Below are positions 1 through 11,464 of a stretch of 64,000 nt of DNA, one piece after another (the stretch's first letter is position 1; the number at the start of each line of letters is the position of its first letter). The stretch is from Craspedostauros australis (Eukaryota; Bacillariophyta; Bacillariophyceae; Mastogloiales; Achnanthaceae), in NCBI GenBank assembly GCA_026770025.1, contig JAMXDE010000017.1:1364001-1428000 (forward strand), in the 5' to 3' direction. Both the position numbers and the translations under genes were made by a program. The notes below the pieces were generated by a model. That model worked only from the letters and a program-made list of their open reading frames with translations. It made no database searches and had not been told where the DNA came from.

Positions 1-3000
1 GCAAGTCTGGATATTGGTACGGTCGCGGCCCTGCTTCATACGAGCAGTGGCCCGATCATCGCCAAGTTCCATCAGTACGCTCTCTACGGGAAGGGCAAGT
101 CCATCCACTCTACCAACCAACTCTCCGCGTTTGGTATGGATGTGAATGAACGCCCACGTGGACTCCCTGGCGGTCGACAAACTGTCGTCACGCCTGAGGG
201 GCACGTCATCCCACTGTCTATCCGTGCTGGCCTGTCCTACATGGACATGCGCCCACCGACCCCTGCTGAGATGGATCAGTACCCTCATGTGGACTTCACG
301 TCCGATGACGTCTCGGACCCTTCCGTCCTCGATCAGGAGTTCGGTCTTGATGATGTCCGCGCTCTCGCGGACGATGATGATGATGATTCCGTGCTCGCCG
401 ACCTCGATCGCCTGCATGTATATGCGGCATCGACGGATGAGGCCCGCGGGACAGTCCCGCATTCCGGGTCCGCTGGCAATTCCGGTTCCGTTCGTGTTCG
501 CAACTCGCCCATCGACTATGAGGCACTGCGTCCACACTTCGGCTGGATCCCTGCTCGTCGGATCAAGGACACTCTCGGCTGCACTTCCCAGTGGTACCGC
601 ACTTCGGAACGATTCGCGATGCGCAAGCATTTCCGCACTCGTTTTCCGGCGGCCAACGTTGATCGTCTTCACGAGACGGTCGCGATGGACACTTTCTTCT
701 CTGATACACCCGCTCATGATGACGGTGTCCCTGGCCATGGTGGCTGCACCATGATCCAGGTGTTCGTTGCGCTCGACTCTCGGTACACATCGGGGTTCCC
801 AATGGCGTCCGAGCGGCAGGTCGCGGACTCCTTGCTTGACTTCATTCGTCGGCATGGAGCGCCCGACCTACTAATGTCGGACAACGCGAAATCAGAGGTG
901 GGGTTCAAAGTGCAAGACATCCTGCGTCAATACGCAATCAAGGATCACCAGAGTGAACCAGAGCACCAGCACCAGAACGGAGCCGAGCGCCGCATTCAGG
1001 ACATCAAACGTACTGTCAACGGCGTCATGGATCGCACGGGTACCCCGTCACGGTTCTGGCTCATCTGCACGATGTACGTCATTGATCTCTTCAATCACAT
1101 CGCGCAGCGCACGTGTGGTAATGTGACCCCGTCACAGGCTGCCTTCGGGCAGCGTCCGGATGTCAGCAAGTACCTTGCGTACTACTGGTGGCAACCGGTC
1201 TACTACCGTGTGGAACGTCCTGGCTTCCCGAGTGAGTCCAAGGAGCGCCGCGGCTGCTGGGCTGGTCAGTGTCTCCACAAGGGCGACGACCTCACATTCT
1301 GGGTGCTCGACAATGCAACACAACAACTCCTGCCTCGGTCTGCTATCCGCGCCGCCGATGATGCCTCTACTCGCAACTTGAGAGCCGACTATCCGTTTCC
1401 ACTCGTGGGGGAGGATGCCGATTCTGCGACTACTGTATCAGACAGCGATGACGGTGACTACATAGACAACACCATCCCCTCCGATGTTGAACCCATCGTT
1501 CACGCATTATCAGATGCTGTTTTGTTCTCACATCAAGAGACAGAATCCAGCACAAGTGGAAAGGACGTCGTTTCTGTTCCAAAGTTCACTCCTGAAGAAC
1601 TTCTGGGCAAGACAATTTTGTTCCACCGCAATGAACAAAACGTCCGGGACGAAGTGATCCAAAAGATCAACGATTCAGACGCTGAGAACCATCAGCGTAT
1701 CAAGATGCTCCTATCACTCAACGATGGGGAGCTTCACGAACTGATTTCGTATGTCGAACTTTCCGACGTCTTCGAGCGCCAAACCACAGATGGTGCTGCG
1801 GACAACCCGCAGGCAGAGAATCAATGGTCCTTCCAAGACATCGTGGATCACGAAGGTCCCCTCCCTCAGACATCCCCATCCTACAAGGGATCAAGGTACA
1901 ATGTCACTGTGCTTTGGGATGACGGTTCCAAAACGTCCGAACCGTTATCTGTCATTGCGAAGGATGACCCGGTCTCTTGCGCTATTTATGCGCGGAAACA
2001 CGATTTGCTTGGGGTTCCCGGGTGGAAGCGTTTCCGACACATTGATATTCGCCAACACTCGATCGCTCGTGCAATCGCCACCAACAAGGTGAACCGCAGC
2101 AACACCCCTGTATTCCAATTCGGCGTTCAGGTACCGCGCAACCACAAGGAAGCGATGATGCTTGACGCCAAGAATGGTAACACGCTGTGGGCTGATGCCG
2201 AGCGCAAGGAAATGGACCAGCTCACGAGCTACGAGACCTTCAAGACCCTCGGATACCATGCCAAGGTACCCGATGGGTTCCAGAAGATTCGGTTGCAATG
2301 GGTATACGCCGTGAAGCACGATCTGCGCCACAAGGCCAGATGCGTCGCTGGCGGTCACCTGACAGCGCCATGCAAGGACACAGCATATGCTGGAGTCGTC
2401 AGTCTCCGTTCCCTCCGCCTCGCACTACTCGCTGGGGAGATGAACGGGCTACAGACCATGGTTGGCGACATTGGCAACGCGTACTTGGAAGCCTACACCA
2501 AGGAACGCATCTGCTTCGTCGCTGGAGACGAGTTCGGAGACAAGGCTGGCCACATGATGCAAATCGTCAAGGCACTCTACGGTCTCCGCACTTCCGGCGC
2601 ACGCTTCCACGAAGCGCTCGCAGACACACTCAGGGACCTGCAATTCTTCCAATGCAGATCCGACCCTGATGTGTGGATGCGCGACGGTGGTGACCACTGG
2701 GAATATGTCTGCGTCTACGTGGACGATCTCATGGCCACTATGAAGGACCCGCAAGCCTTCTTCGACACCCTCACTTCCGTCTACGGATACAAGTTGAAGG
2801 GTGTCGGACCCGTCAAATACCACCTCGGCGCAGACTTCGGTCGCGATAGCGATGGCACAATGAAGATGAGCCCGCAATCGTACATCGAGCGCGCTCAACG
2901 CGTCTACGGGTACCTGCGCAAGCATCCCGATGCCGCCATCCGGTTCCGTACCGGGGTTCCCCATCACGAAGAGAGTTTTGTGGTCCCCAAACACGACTGG

Positions 3001-4224
3001 CTCTACTCCGTGTACGGGAAAACACAAGAGGAAACCGACCCAGACGTGCCCACTCCCAAAGGCGCGATCGTCCGCACCACAACTTTCGTGGATGCAAACC
3101 TCCTCCACTGCAAGGTCACTGGCAGGTCCGCAACCGGCGTTCTCCATCTTGTTAACCAGACTCCCATCGAGTGGTTCAGCAAGCGCCAAGCCACTGTCGA
3201 GACCGCAACCTACGGATCTGAATTCGTCGCTGCCAGACAGGCTACCGAACAGATCATCTCTCTCCGCCTCGCTCTCCGCGAGATGGGCATTCCCATCGAC
3301 GGTCCCAGCTGGATGTTTGGTGATAACCAAAGCGTGATCACCTCGTCCACTGTGCCCATGAGCATGCTGTCCAAGCGGCACAATGCTCTCGCCTACCACA
3401 GGGTCCGCTCCGCAGTCGCTGCCGGGGTACTCTACTTCGTCAAAATTCACGGCTCCCAAAATGTGGCCGACATCATGACCAAGTTCCTCCCATGGGCATC
3501 CTTCTGGCCCCTCGTCAAGCCCCTGCTCTTCTGGAAAGGATCCAGCGTCCCTCAAGGTCATGGTGCCTGAACTGCTACCTACATCGAGACACACTTTGGG
3601 GAGTATTAGCTCAAACCAGCATTCCCATTAGTCGTGTTAAGATTTAGTCTAGTTAGTCAAATGCCCGACTGCTCAGAATGTTTGAGCGGATTGAAGCGTG
3701 ACTCGATGTCGGTGGGATGGGGTCCCACGGGGTCTCTCCCCACGAATCGTGCTCTACTTATGACGATGTCGCGTGTCCGCTGAATTTGGGTTTGGGCGAT
3801 CGTGCCATCCCACGCCACTTATGGGCGTGACATGACCTGTCCTGGATGGACAACGTACCAGACCGTTGAATGAACATCATTCCCCAAAAGTGATCGGAAG
3901 AGAGTGAACAACAAACTCTCTCTCCGACCATCACGAAATTGATGTCTCCTCTCTCGAATGGCAACATCGGCACCGCGATGATTGCACGTGGGAGACTCAA
4001 CGCTCCACTATGTTACTACTAATAGAGATGATGCAGATCCAACTATAATGGATGCTGCTCATCACCTGCTCACAATCCTTTTGAACGTCTCATTTGGATT
4101 TGTATCAGCTTTTAAAGACTAAGACACACACTCACACACAAACTCACCAACCTACTGCACTACCACGGATTGATCACCCTTCGGCGTACAGTAAGTTACC
4201 CTCGTTTTCAATATCGTTCTATCA
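1..4224 (+). mobile_element. Copia-type LTR retrotransposon A1, right part (cut by window edge)
   Basis: Ty1/copia element of a family here called A. The reading frame is open from base 1 to 3570 and encodes the end of a protease region, an integrase core, reverse transcriptase and RNase H. The integrase core shows D in AMDTFF, D in MSDNAK and E in GAERRI. The RT active site is YVDDL, and the RNase H contains DGPSWMFGDNQS. Integrase before RT places it in copia, not Ty3. A polypurine tract (CTTTGGGGAG, 3594-3603) precedes the 3' LTR. The element looks broken compared with A3 (about one internal loss). Its 5' LTR and gag lie outside the window. It abuts an LTR of family B, so it probably inserted there, but the second target-site copy cannot be seen. 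Confidence 0.9.
3604..4224 (+). repeat. 3' LTR of copia element A1
   Basis: This 621-bp LTR begins TATTAG directly after the polypurine tract and ends TATCA. The ends resemble those of A2, A3 and the solo LTR at 53042. Near its right end it shares a GGATTGATCACCC motif with the A3 LTR. The right boundary is inferred from the TATCA end and from family B LTR sequence starting at 4225. Confidence 0.7.
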
Positions 4225-4655
4225 GGATGCTTCTCCGATACCTCTCCAATCATCTCACCGATCACTTCACCGGTTCTTCGCAGGTTTGTCATTGATGATC
4301 CATTCACAGGCCATCTCACTCTTTGTGACATCGGCCTTCCTCCAGTACTCTCTTCTCATTGGTTGCGACATTGGGGCCGTAGTCGCGTGTATCATGATGT
4401 TGATCATGATTCCAACATCCCTGCCCCCTGCAACATACATGTGTGATTCGCATTCCTGCATTGAGGTCACGAACATTACAGTCCAGTTTGCATTTGGCAC
4501 GTGGCGTTCTCCACCACAAGATGCATGTAGCTCACAATTTTCTGTCACAAAGATCAAACGGTGGGAGTTGCGGTAATGTGGAGTTTCATAACATTCGACT
4601 CCTTACCATTGGGAGGTGCGGCAATTCGGTGTTTCAGAACAACCGATTCCTGACA
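4225..4655 (-). repeat. Fragment of a family B LTR, antisense
   Basis: This stretch closely matches about 51970-52396 (the antisense B2 LTR), including the GTGGCGTTCTCCACCACAAG motif and the terminal CGATTCCTGACA. It is the start of a B LTR on the minus strand (TGTCAGGAATCG...), cut on its left by element A1. No internal B sequence is next to it, so it may be a split solo LTR. Confidence 0.75.
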
Positions 4656-6706
4656 CATGCCCCAAACGTGAACATAGCAAAAACCGACACAAGAATCGTC
4701 TTTACCGCGCTTCCCAAGAGTTTTCCTTCACATCCGCGTTGCTCTGAGCCGAGGCTTTTTAATCTTCGTCGTGGGGGCGCTTTGCAGAAGACAGTGAAGC
4801 ACATGCCGATGAGGTGGAGGTTGGTCTCGGTCTCGGTCTCGATTGTGCTTCTCTTCGCCTACACGCTCATAATACGTTGCCATTGGCGATGCGGTTAACA
4901 ATGTCGCTACTATTGGTGTTGTTGCTGATGATGCTGGTACGAATCTCGCTGTTCCCACGCTTCTCCTTGAGAAAGCATAATATTTCTAGCATAGACAGAA
5001 CTTGTGTTTGGGGTGATTGAGAGGACTGTTCGACTGCAGCATCGACGAGTATACCACATGAATCACATTGAAGCGAGGCATCACTCTTGGCAGCTCCATC
5101 CGACGCTCTGGCTCTCTCGTGTTGCATACTGTATGTCTCTGTCTTCTGCCAATTCATCGGATGGTGGCGGCTTCACCATGTAGTACACGCGATGATGACA
5201 CACAGTATCGCACTGGCGGGCGTGTTTGATCTTTCAAGTTTCATCCGCTGAATGACCGAAGCGGGAGAATGGAGCCGGTCCGAGAACAACTTTGTGGGCA
5301 TTGGCAGGCCACAAAAGCGTCGGCGAATCTGGGTGCAAACATATCACGACATTGACACGCCACGATCAGAATTAACCAAACAATTATTTCGACTTTGCTG
5401 CTATGCTTTCGGAGGCTGTGCATACTTGTGTGTCTCGTCGCGGCACCAATTCAATACAAACGTCATTCCCAGAGTTTCTTCGTGACACACACCCATAAAT
5501 AGAGAGGATCAAGAAATACCATTGGTGAAGCACAACAGCTTTCGGTTCTGTCGAAGCTGGTCGTGATCACAGCCTCGACGAGATAGCATTTAGAAATGAG
5601 TGAAGGCGGTGGAGGAGAAAATCGGGACATGGTGGTGAACACGCAAGGACCAAAGTGTGCGGGTGTGATCCGTGTGTGTCGCAAGCGGTAGCTAGTGGGG
5701 CCTTGTCGACTCGCTCCAGCAGTGGCGCACCACATTGCAACTTCTACCAACGACGTCATCAACGCGAGTGCGAACGAATCGGAGTCCATGCACACACACC
5801 TGCAGGACAGGAACGAATCTCCTTGGTTTAGAACCAGCTGTTATTGGTGTGGATCATGTTGTCGGACTGTGTTGAAGAGATGAAGGATCGAATGAGCAAC
5901 AGGCGAATGAACGAGCAATGTCCCTCCAATTGCTTTTCTCCACAAGGTGTATGTGTGCACGCACGAGCAGAACAGTGGAGGGAGAAGCGTCCATCTGTTG
6001 CTGGCACAGCAACAAAACCACAGTATCCATCGCACTATTCCTCTCTGTGTCTGTTGCTGCATGCGCAGGGTGGATTTACGTCTGCGAAAATCGCTTCCTT
6101 GCCTTCACAACATCCACACAGCACCCGCCACAAAAAACAATCGACGAGCAGATTGTACTACGACGCACAGCATCACCACACAGCAATCGACAAACGTTGC
6201 CAAGAGACCACAAGCCTCTCTCCGGGAAACGCCAGATACAATCCAAAGGTATGTTCCGCTCATCGATCAATTGCAGACGCAGGTTTGCAAGATGAATGAA
6301 TGTCTACATGGCAAGGAGCCAATGACTGGAGGATTCATTCGCAGCACCCGTCCCACCCGGCATGCTGCCTCAAGCAGATGCACACACCGGGAGCATCAGC
6401 GTCACCAACAGCATCTGGGGAGGACGCTCCCATCGAATCAGCTGTCATCGTCATGGGAATGTGATGCGTGATGGTGCCACGCGACCTCCATTCTCGTCGT
6501 TCCGATCACATGTTTGCATTGCATGTTGGTGGCATACGGTGTCATCGCCTCCAACTCCGCTCTGCCCAATGCACTACTGCCACGTTCCACTGTTCTGCCC
6601 AACTCAACTCAACCCCACATCTCTCGTGTTTCACCGGTACGACGACGTATGCTCCCGCACTCCACACTGCTCTACTCTGCACTGCGCTACTCTATCCGTG
6701 TCCAAC
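4656..6706. other. Two kilobases with no recognised gene
   Basis: Only short open frames occur here, in all six frames, and none shows a recognisable domain. No tRNA, rRNA or further LTR was recognised. The last few hundred bases, rich in CA, are probably the promoter and 5' UTR of the host gene that begins at about 6707-6767. Confidence 0.5.
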
Positions 6707-6766
6707 ATGAAAATGCATCGCAGCACACAATCCAAGCAATTGACGAGCAGCAACCAACAAGCAACC

Positions 6767-9022
6767 ATGATCCACGCCAAGGCAGCCCTCGTCGCCTTTC
6801 TCGCTCTCACCGACACGGCAACGGTTCACGCCGTGCTCCGCGGCAACAGGACTCCCGTGGATCCAACCGAGGAACTCCACAGGATAATGATGAAGACCCG
6901 CATCCTCAAGGACGCCGACGGTGACAAGAAGGCAATCAAGGGCATAAAGAGAAACAACGAGGTACCTACCGACAACCCGGCTGATCCAGAAACAACCGCG
7001 CCAACCGCATTGCCCACTGGACCGCCGACAGGATTGATTTCGGAGATGCCCTCGATGACGCCTGTGGCTCAGCCAACCGCGTTGCCGACCTCTCAACCGA
7101 CTCTCCTGCCAACATCAAAGCCAACGGCCGCTCCAGCCATCTTCGATTCCACCATCGAAGTCGTTTGCAAGCCCGATGACATCACGACCCTCACAACAGA
7201 AGAGAGAAGCGCCAAGACCATCATCTGCAATGCGAACAAGCCATCCTGTCGCGAGGCAGTGACCGCCGTAAAGGAATCTGCAGAGTTGCAGAACTTCTTC
7301 GGATGCGCAGGAGACCTCGGCGAAGGGGCTGCACGCAAGCTCTTCAACCAGTACGCATCCAACGACATGCTTGCTGGCCAATTGGCGTTGATTGCTGCCA
7401 CCAAGCCGCTCCTAGTCACAGAACGTCCGAATGCAATGAAGGAAGCGTGCGCGGCCGTCGCTGCAATGCAATCGCCGCCTGCCACCGACCCTTGTTGCCA
7501 AGGACCCTCTGGATGCACCTCAGTCACCGGTTCCGCCTCCAACTCTCCTCCATTCATGACCATCGCCATCACAGCATGCACCGGCGACAGCGCATGCAAG
7601 GACATGGGACCCAACCCGCTCATTCTCGATTCCTCCTGCACTGGCGCGAGTGCATGCGAGTTGATGAATGAGAACGAGATCAACCCGTTCATCACGGGAG
7701 TCACCTTTGTCGGTGAGATGGCATGCACCACCCCTCAATCTTGTGAGGGAGTGGGACGTCGTTCTCATGGTGATGTGACCATCCAGACCGGTGCATGCGT
7801 TGGGCCAGACGCATGCAATTCCAGTGGACGCCGAGTTGTGCAGAAGGTACCATCATTTCGCTATCAAAGTCACATCCACATTGGTTCGAATGCGTGCGTC
7901 GGCAACCATGCCTGCAAGGATGCCCATTCCACTGTCAACTATGGTACTGCTGGCAAGTCTACAGGCAGCCTGATCATTGGTGCTGGTGGTTGCACTGCCG
8001 ATGGGTCATGCGAGAAGATGGGCTTCAATGACATGATGAGAACCGACCTCGTCATCCCTCCTGGTGGATGTGGCAGCGTTGATAGCTGCAGAGGATGCAT
8101 GACGAAGGACGAGTGCAGCCCTGATGAATTCTACTTCATCAGCGATATCGATGGAGCCTGTCCAAAGGGAGGCAATGATAGCAACATGAATCCTACTGGT
8201 GACAAGGTGGAGGAGTACTGTATTGGCAAGAACACCTTGCCCACAGACTGCCCGACTTTTTCTCCCACTCCTTTCCCAACACCTCTCACGTCCAGTCCAA
8301 CCAGCACCCCAACCAATTCGCCATCCCAGATGCCTTCGGATCTTCCGTCAGGTACTCTATCGCAAGTTCCGTCCACACACCCATCCGAGACACCAACCAG
8401 TCTACCAACCAGTCTACCAACCAGTCTACCAACCCAGTCTCAAGCTCCCTCTGACAAGCTATCTGATCCACCTTCCAGTCTACCATCATCAATGCCATCC
8501 AACCCACCTTCACTGAAGGTTGGCTGTCTTGCAACTCCTGGAGATGTTGATTCAACATTCCATGAAATCCCTGGATTGGTCACATGTCCGACTTTTGAAG
8601 GTCCGTGCGCAAACTTTGTCGCTGCAGTTGAGGCCTTGGATCCAAAAACAAGCCTCATGGTTAGGTCCGTCTTGGGGTGCAGTGGTGGCCCCTCTCCTGG
8701 GATCCTTAGTCTCGAAATTGCTCAGGAATTGTTTCTCAGCGCCACGAGTAACTATTCGTATGCTGCTGTATTCTTGGCAGCAGTGGCCAACAACAGGCTC
8801 CTTTTTGTTGGCAGCCCAAGCGATGTGAGAGAAGCCTGCGACGGGAGATGCTGCGCATCTTCAGATTCTTGCACGACCTCACCACCCGATACATTGATAC
8901 TGATAGGTGAAGGGGCGTGCAATCGCCTTCCGAAAGATTGTTTCGATATGAACCCATTGACCGTCATTGTCACACAAGAAGTACACGAGCTTGCCAAACA
9001 AATCTCAAATGGAGGGAAGTAA
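6767..9022 (+). CDS. Secreted Cys-rich protein with two homologous domains joined by Pro/Thr-rich linkers
   Basis: Host gene of unknown function, probably secreted or on the cell surface. The chosen ATG at 6767 gives 751 aa with a clean signal peptide (MIHAKAALVAFLALTDTATVHA). An in-frame ATG at 6707 would add 20 residues, and the open frame reaches back to 6362 without looking coding there. Order: signal peptide 1-22; basic stretch to 66; PTxxPT linker about 67-124; Cys-rich domain 1 about 125-267; repeats with paired cysteines (GxxAC, for example CTGDSACKDMG, CTGASACELM, CVGPDACNSSG, CVGNHACKDA) about 268-445; a second Pro/Ser/Thr linker about 491-583 with tandem TSLP units; Cys-rich domain 2 about 584-751, clearly related to domain 1 but without a long repeat tail. 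PTxxPT linkers are common in diatom extracellular proteins. No enzyme motif is seen. No intron is needed. Confidence 0.8.
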   Translation: MIHAKAALVAFLALTDTATVHAVLRGNRTPVDPTEELHRIMMKTRILKDADGDKKAIKGIKRNNEVPTDNPADPETTAPTALPTGPPTGLISEMPSMTPVAQPTALPTSQPTLLPTSKPTAAPAIFDSTIEVVCKPDDITTLTTEERSAKTIICNANKPSCREAVTAVKESAELQNFFGCAGDLGEGAARKLFNQYASNDMLAGQLALIAATKPLLVTERPNAMKEACAAVAAMQSPPATDPCCQGPSGCTSVTGSASNSPPFMTIAITACTGDSACKDMGPNPLILDSSCTGASACELMNENEINPFITGVTFVGEMACTTPQSCEGVGRRSHGDVTIQTGACVGPDACNSSGRRVVQKVPSFRYQSHIHIGSNACVGNHACKDAHSTVNYGTAGKSTGSLIIGAGGCTADGSCEKMGFNDMMRTDLVIPPGGCGSVDSCRGCMTKDECSPDEFYFISDIDGACPKGGNDSNMNPTGDKVEEYCIGKNTLPTDCPTFSPTPFPTPLTSSPTSTPTNSPSQMPSDLPSGTLSQVPSTHPSETPTSLPTSLPTSLPTQSQAPSDKLSDPPSSLPSSMPSNPPSLKVGCLATPGDVDSTFHEIPGLVTCPTFEGPCANFVAAVEALDPKTSLMVRSVLGCSGGPSPGILSLEIAQELFLSATSNYSYAAVFLAAVANNRLLFVGSPSDVREACDGRCCASSDSCTTSPPDTLILIGEGACNRLPKDCFDMNPLTVIVTQEVHELAKQISNGGK

Positions 9023-9360
9023 ATTTATCAGAATACGCACAACCTCATTAGTCGTACAATCTCAATACTCGTACATCTCAACTTTGCCCGACCGAAATCT
9101 GTAAGGGCCAGCTTTTCATTCTTGTGGACTGTGTCAGACGCATGAATACTGGTGCCTCAAACAGACCCCAATAATTGGCGATTATTGCCTACAGTTGGCT
9201 ACAGATTTTGGACCCGTTTTCCCGATCTCAGACTTGATTTTGCAGACACCCAATCGAATATCTCTTCACATCTACGTAAACTTAAGAGCCAGGACTATCC
9301 AGGAAAGTAACAACATTACCTTGTTGTTACTACTATCTTGTCAATCTTGATGTGTTTATT
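9023..9360. other. Intergenic DNA / 3' flank of the host gene
   Basis: No coding potential is seen. The stretch probably holds the 3' UTR and terminator of the secreted protein gene. It ends where the family B LTR starts (TGTCAGGAATCG at 9361). Confidence 0.5.
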
Positions 9361-10115
9361 TGTCAGGAATCGGGGGTACTCTTTTACTAAGATACCCATG
9401 ATTGCCGCACCTCCCAATAATATCTTCACAACTCGACGAGGTCAACTTTGTTGGTAACACTCGGACCACCTTGCAGCCTGTCCCCCATCAACTCTCTGTT
9501 CATGAATGACATCAACATCAGTCATGTCCCACCATGGAGCCTATCCATGTACCACCGCTGTGATGAGGACAAACCTATGGATCAACCTCTAGGGATGTAA
9601 TCGCACATGAGCCAAGACTATGGGCAAAACTGTCGATATGTACCAGACATGTCGACGCGCATCGACTGACAAGGGATCGCTTCTCCGAGAAAGGGAAACG
9701 GGAGCGATGCCCCTATCCGCTCAAGAGCACGATTGACGAGGCGACATGGAATGAACGTGACCGGTGAGTATGTGATGATGGCGCAGGAGGAATGCTGAGG
9801 AACCGAAGGTCAAGTGGGATCGATCAGACTGAGACCCATGCTGAAGGTACCTGTGCGTCTATGAGAGATGCTGCTCAAATGTAGAAGATGCAAATCACCA
9901 CGATGATGCATGATGAATCTGCAGAAGAGAGCATGAGAGCAAGCTGATGAAGCAGATGAAAGCAACCATGGACATGTGCATGATCATGGTGAACTGCTAC
10001 GGATTACACTTGCTGCTGAATTGGAATTGAAGAGTCAAGGAGTTTGTTCTCACAGTTCTAAATTGGTACAGATTGATAACAGATTAATCTACTACCTAAC
10101 CCCGGATTTCCAACA
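9361..10115 (+). repeat. 5' LTR of B1
   Basis: This 755-bp LTR runs from TGTCAGGAATC to CGGATTTCCAACA. It matches 32985-33716 over its length, with scattered substitutions and at least one small length difference (23 bp longer here). The following bases (CGTTTCGAAACG, 10116-10127) are also found after the antisense B2 LTR. No tRNA match was recognised for them. Confidence 0.88.
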
Positions 10116-10805
10116 CGTTTCGAAACGTTACGATTGAAATCCAACGTTTCCATCACCCACCAACACAGCAACGAACATCACCACCACTACTTCGACCATG
10201 AGCTCCCATCTCTTCAAGTCTGATCGCGTTGTCGTCTTCGACGGCAAGCGTTCCAGTTGGAAAGGCTGGAGTATCAAGTTCATCACCCGCGCCACGCGCA
10301 AGGGGCTTGAGGATTTTTACCTCATGGACTTCGACGATGTAGTGGTGAAGCCAGCACCGTTCAGCTCAGACCCCTTGGCTCCCGTTCCTAAAACGGAGGA
10401 AGGCGCAAGTGAACCGAAGAAAGTATCCTCCCTGACCCGTGCGGAAAAGGCAGAGTACAAGAAGATGCTGGCTAAGTATGCATTCGAAGAACTGACCGTG
10501 GCCATCAACCACGAAACTACGGAAGGCGATGTCGCCTTCATGGCTGTGGTGGGGACTAAGGGCAGTCTCACTGAGAGTGGAGACCCACGCAAGGCGTGGA
10601 AGGCTCTTGAGCGCATCTACGAGCAACGAACCGCGCCTATGAAGGCAAAGTTGTTGGCTCAACTCAACGGGATGCGATTGAAGAAGGGCGAGAACCCAGA
10701 CACGTTCCTCACCGAAATGGAAGTGCTGCGCAATCGCCTCGGTAACGCTGGTATCAACATGGATATGCAGCAGTACCACATGCTCGTGCTCAACGCCCTT
10801 GGCAA

Positions 10806-11419
10806 TAATAGAGCTAAACTAGCAGTTAGGCTAAAGAAGGATTTCCTGGAACACATGACTCGTTTTCCCACGAATCGATCTGAACCACGTTTCGGACATA
10901 ACCATGTTTGGAGCAGGCACAAGTCTTCGAAGAAACTCTTTGAAGTCCAGGACCCATGGAAAAAGGGTCCCAATGACTGTGTCATCGGAACCCCTCCCCA
11001 CCAAAAACTTGATGCCGATACAAGACTGCTGGATCCACGGTACAGTTCCACGTGGGAATACACGCAAGATGACCTTCGCCCAGCTTCCAACTTGATGGAG
11101 GGAAACTTTCCCCTGGTACTGGGGCTACGCAAACCCTACGCCCTTTTCTGACAGCAACCCAACAAAAGGGCCCCCTCCTGTGGTACTTGGGCTACGCAAA
11201 CCCTACGACCCTTTTCCAGGGCAACCCACACAGGGTGTCACACGAACAAGAATAATTGCACTAATCTCATAATCCGCACGTTTCTTCACCATCTACCAGT
11301 ATTCTAATTGACTACTTGTGGAACAGAAGACTCTCGTCCGGATCGCTTGCCAGTCAAGCCTCTGCCTACAGCTAAAGAACAACCAACAAGACAACAGCCA
11401 TTACGTTTGGGCTCTATTA
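10806..11419 (+). repeat. 5' LTR of element D
   Basis: This 614-bp LTR runs from TAATAGAGC to GCTCTATTA. It contains a short internal duplication around 11117-11207 (GGGCTACGCAAACCCTACG twice). It looks identical to 27121-27734 by eye. Open frames of B1 gag run on into it; that is an insertion artefact. Confidence 0.93.
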
Positions 11420-11434
11420 GATTAACAGTCGCAA
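11420..11434 (+). promoter_or_regulatory. Primer-binding site candidate of D (tRNA-Asn anticodon-arm type)
   Basis: GATTAACAGTCGCAA starts at the first base after the LTR. Its reverse complement (TTGCGACTGTTAATC) reads as an anticodon arm with loop CTGTTAA, anticodon GTT (Asn), and a pairable start of the 3' stem. It is not a match to a tRNA 3' end. A near copy sits at the same place in A3. Confidence 0.55.
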
Positions 11435-11464
11435 AAGATTGTCAAGCTCTTAGACCTCTGCAAG

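Noticed and set aside
2449-3594. 381-aa minus-strand frame opposite A1 pol, and similar frames opposite A2, A3 and C
   Set aside because: Shadow frames of the coding strand; they follow the codon pattern of pol and have no domain.
5463-6299. Several 100-150 aa frames upstream of the host gene
   Set aside because: They overlap one another on both strands and show no signal peptide, domain or repeat; best left as non-coding.
10198-11151. A 317-aa frame beginning with B1 gag
   Set aside because: Its last third is D LTR sequence read through an insertion junction; it is not a natural protein.
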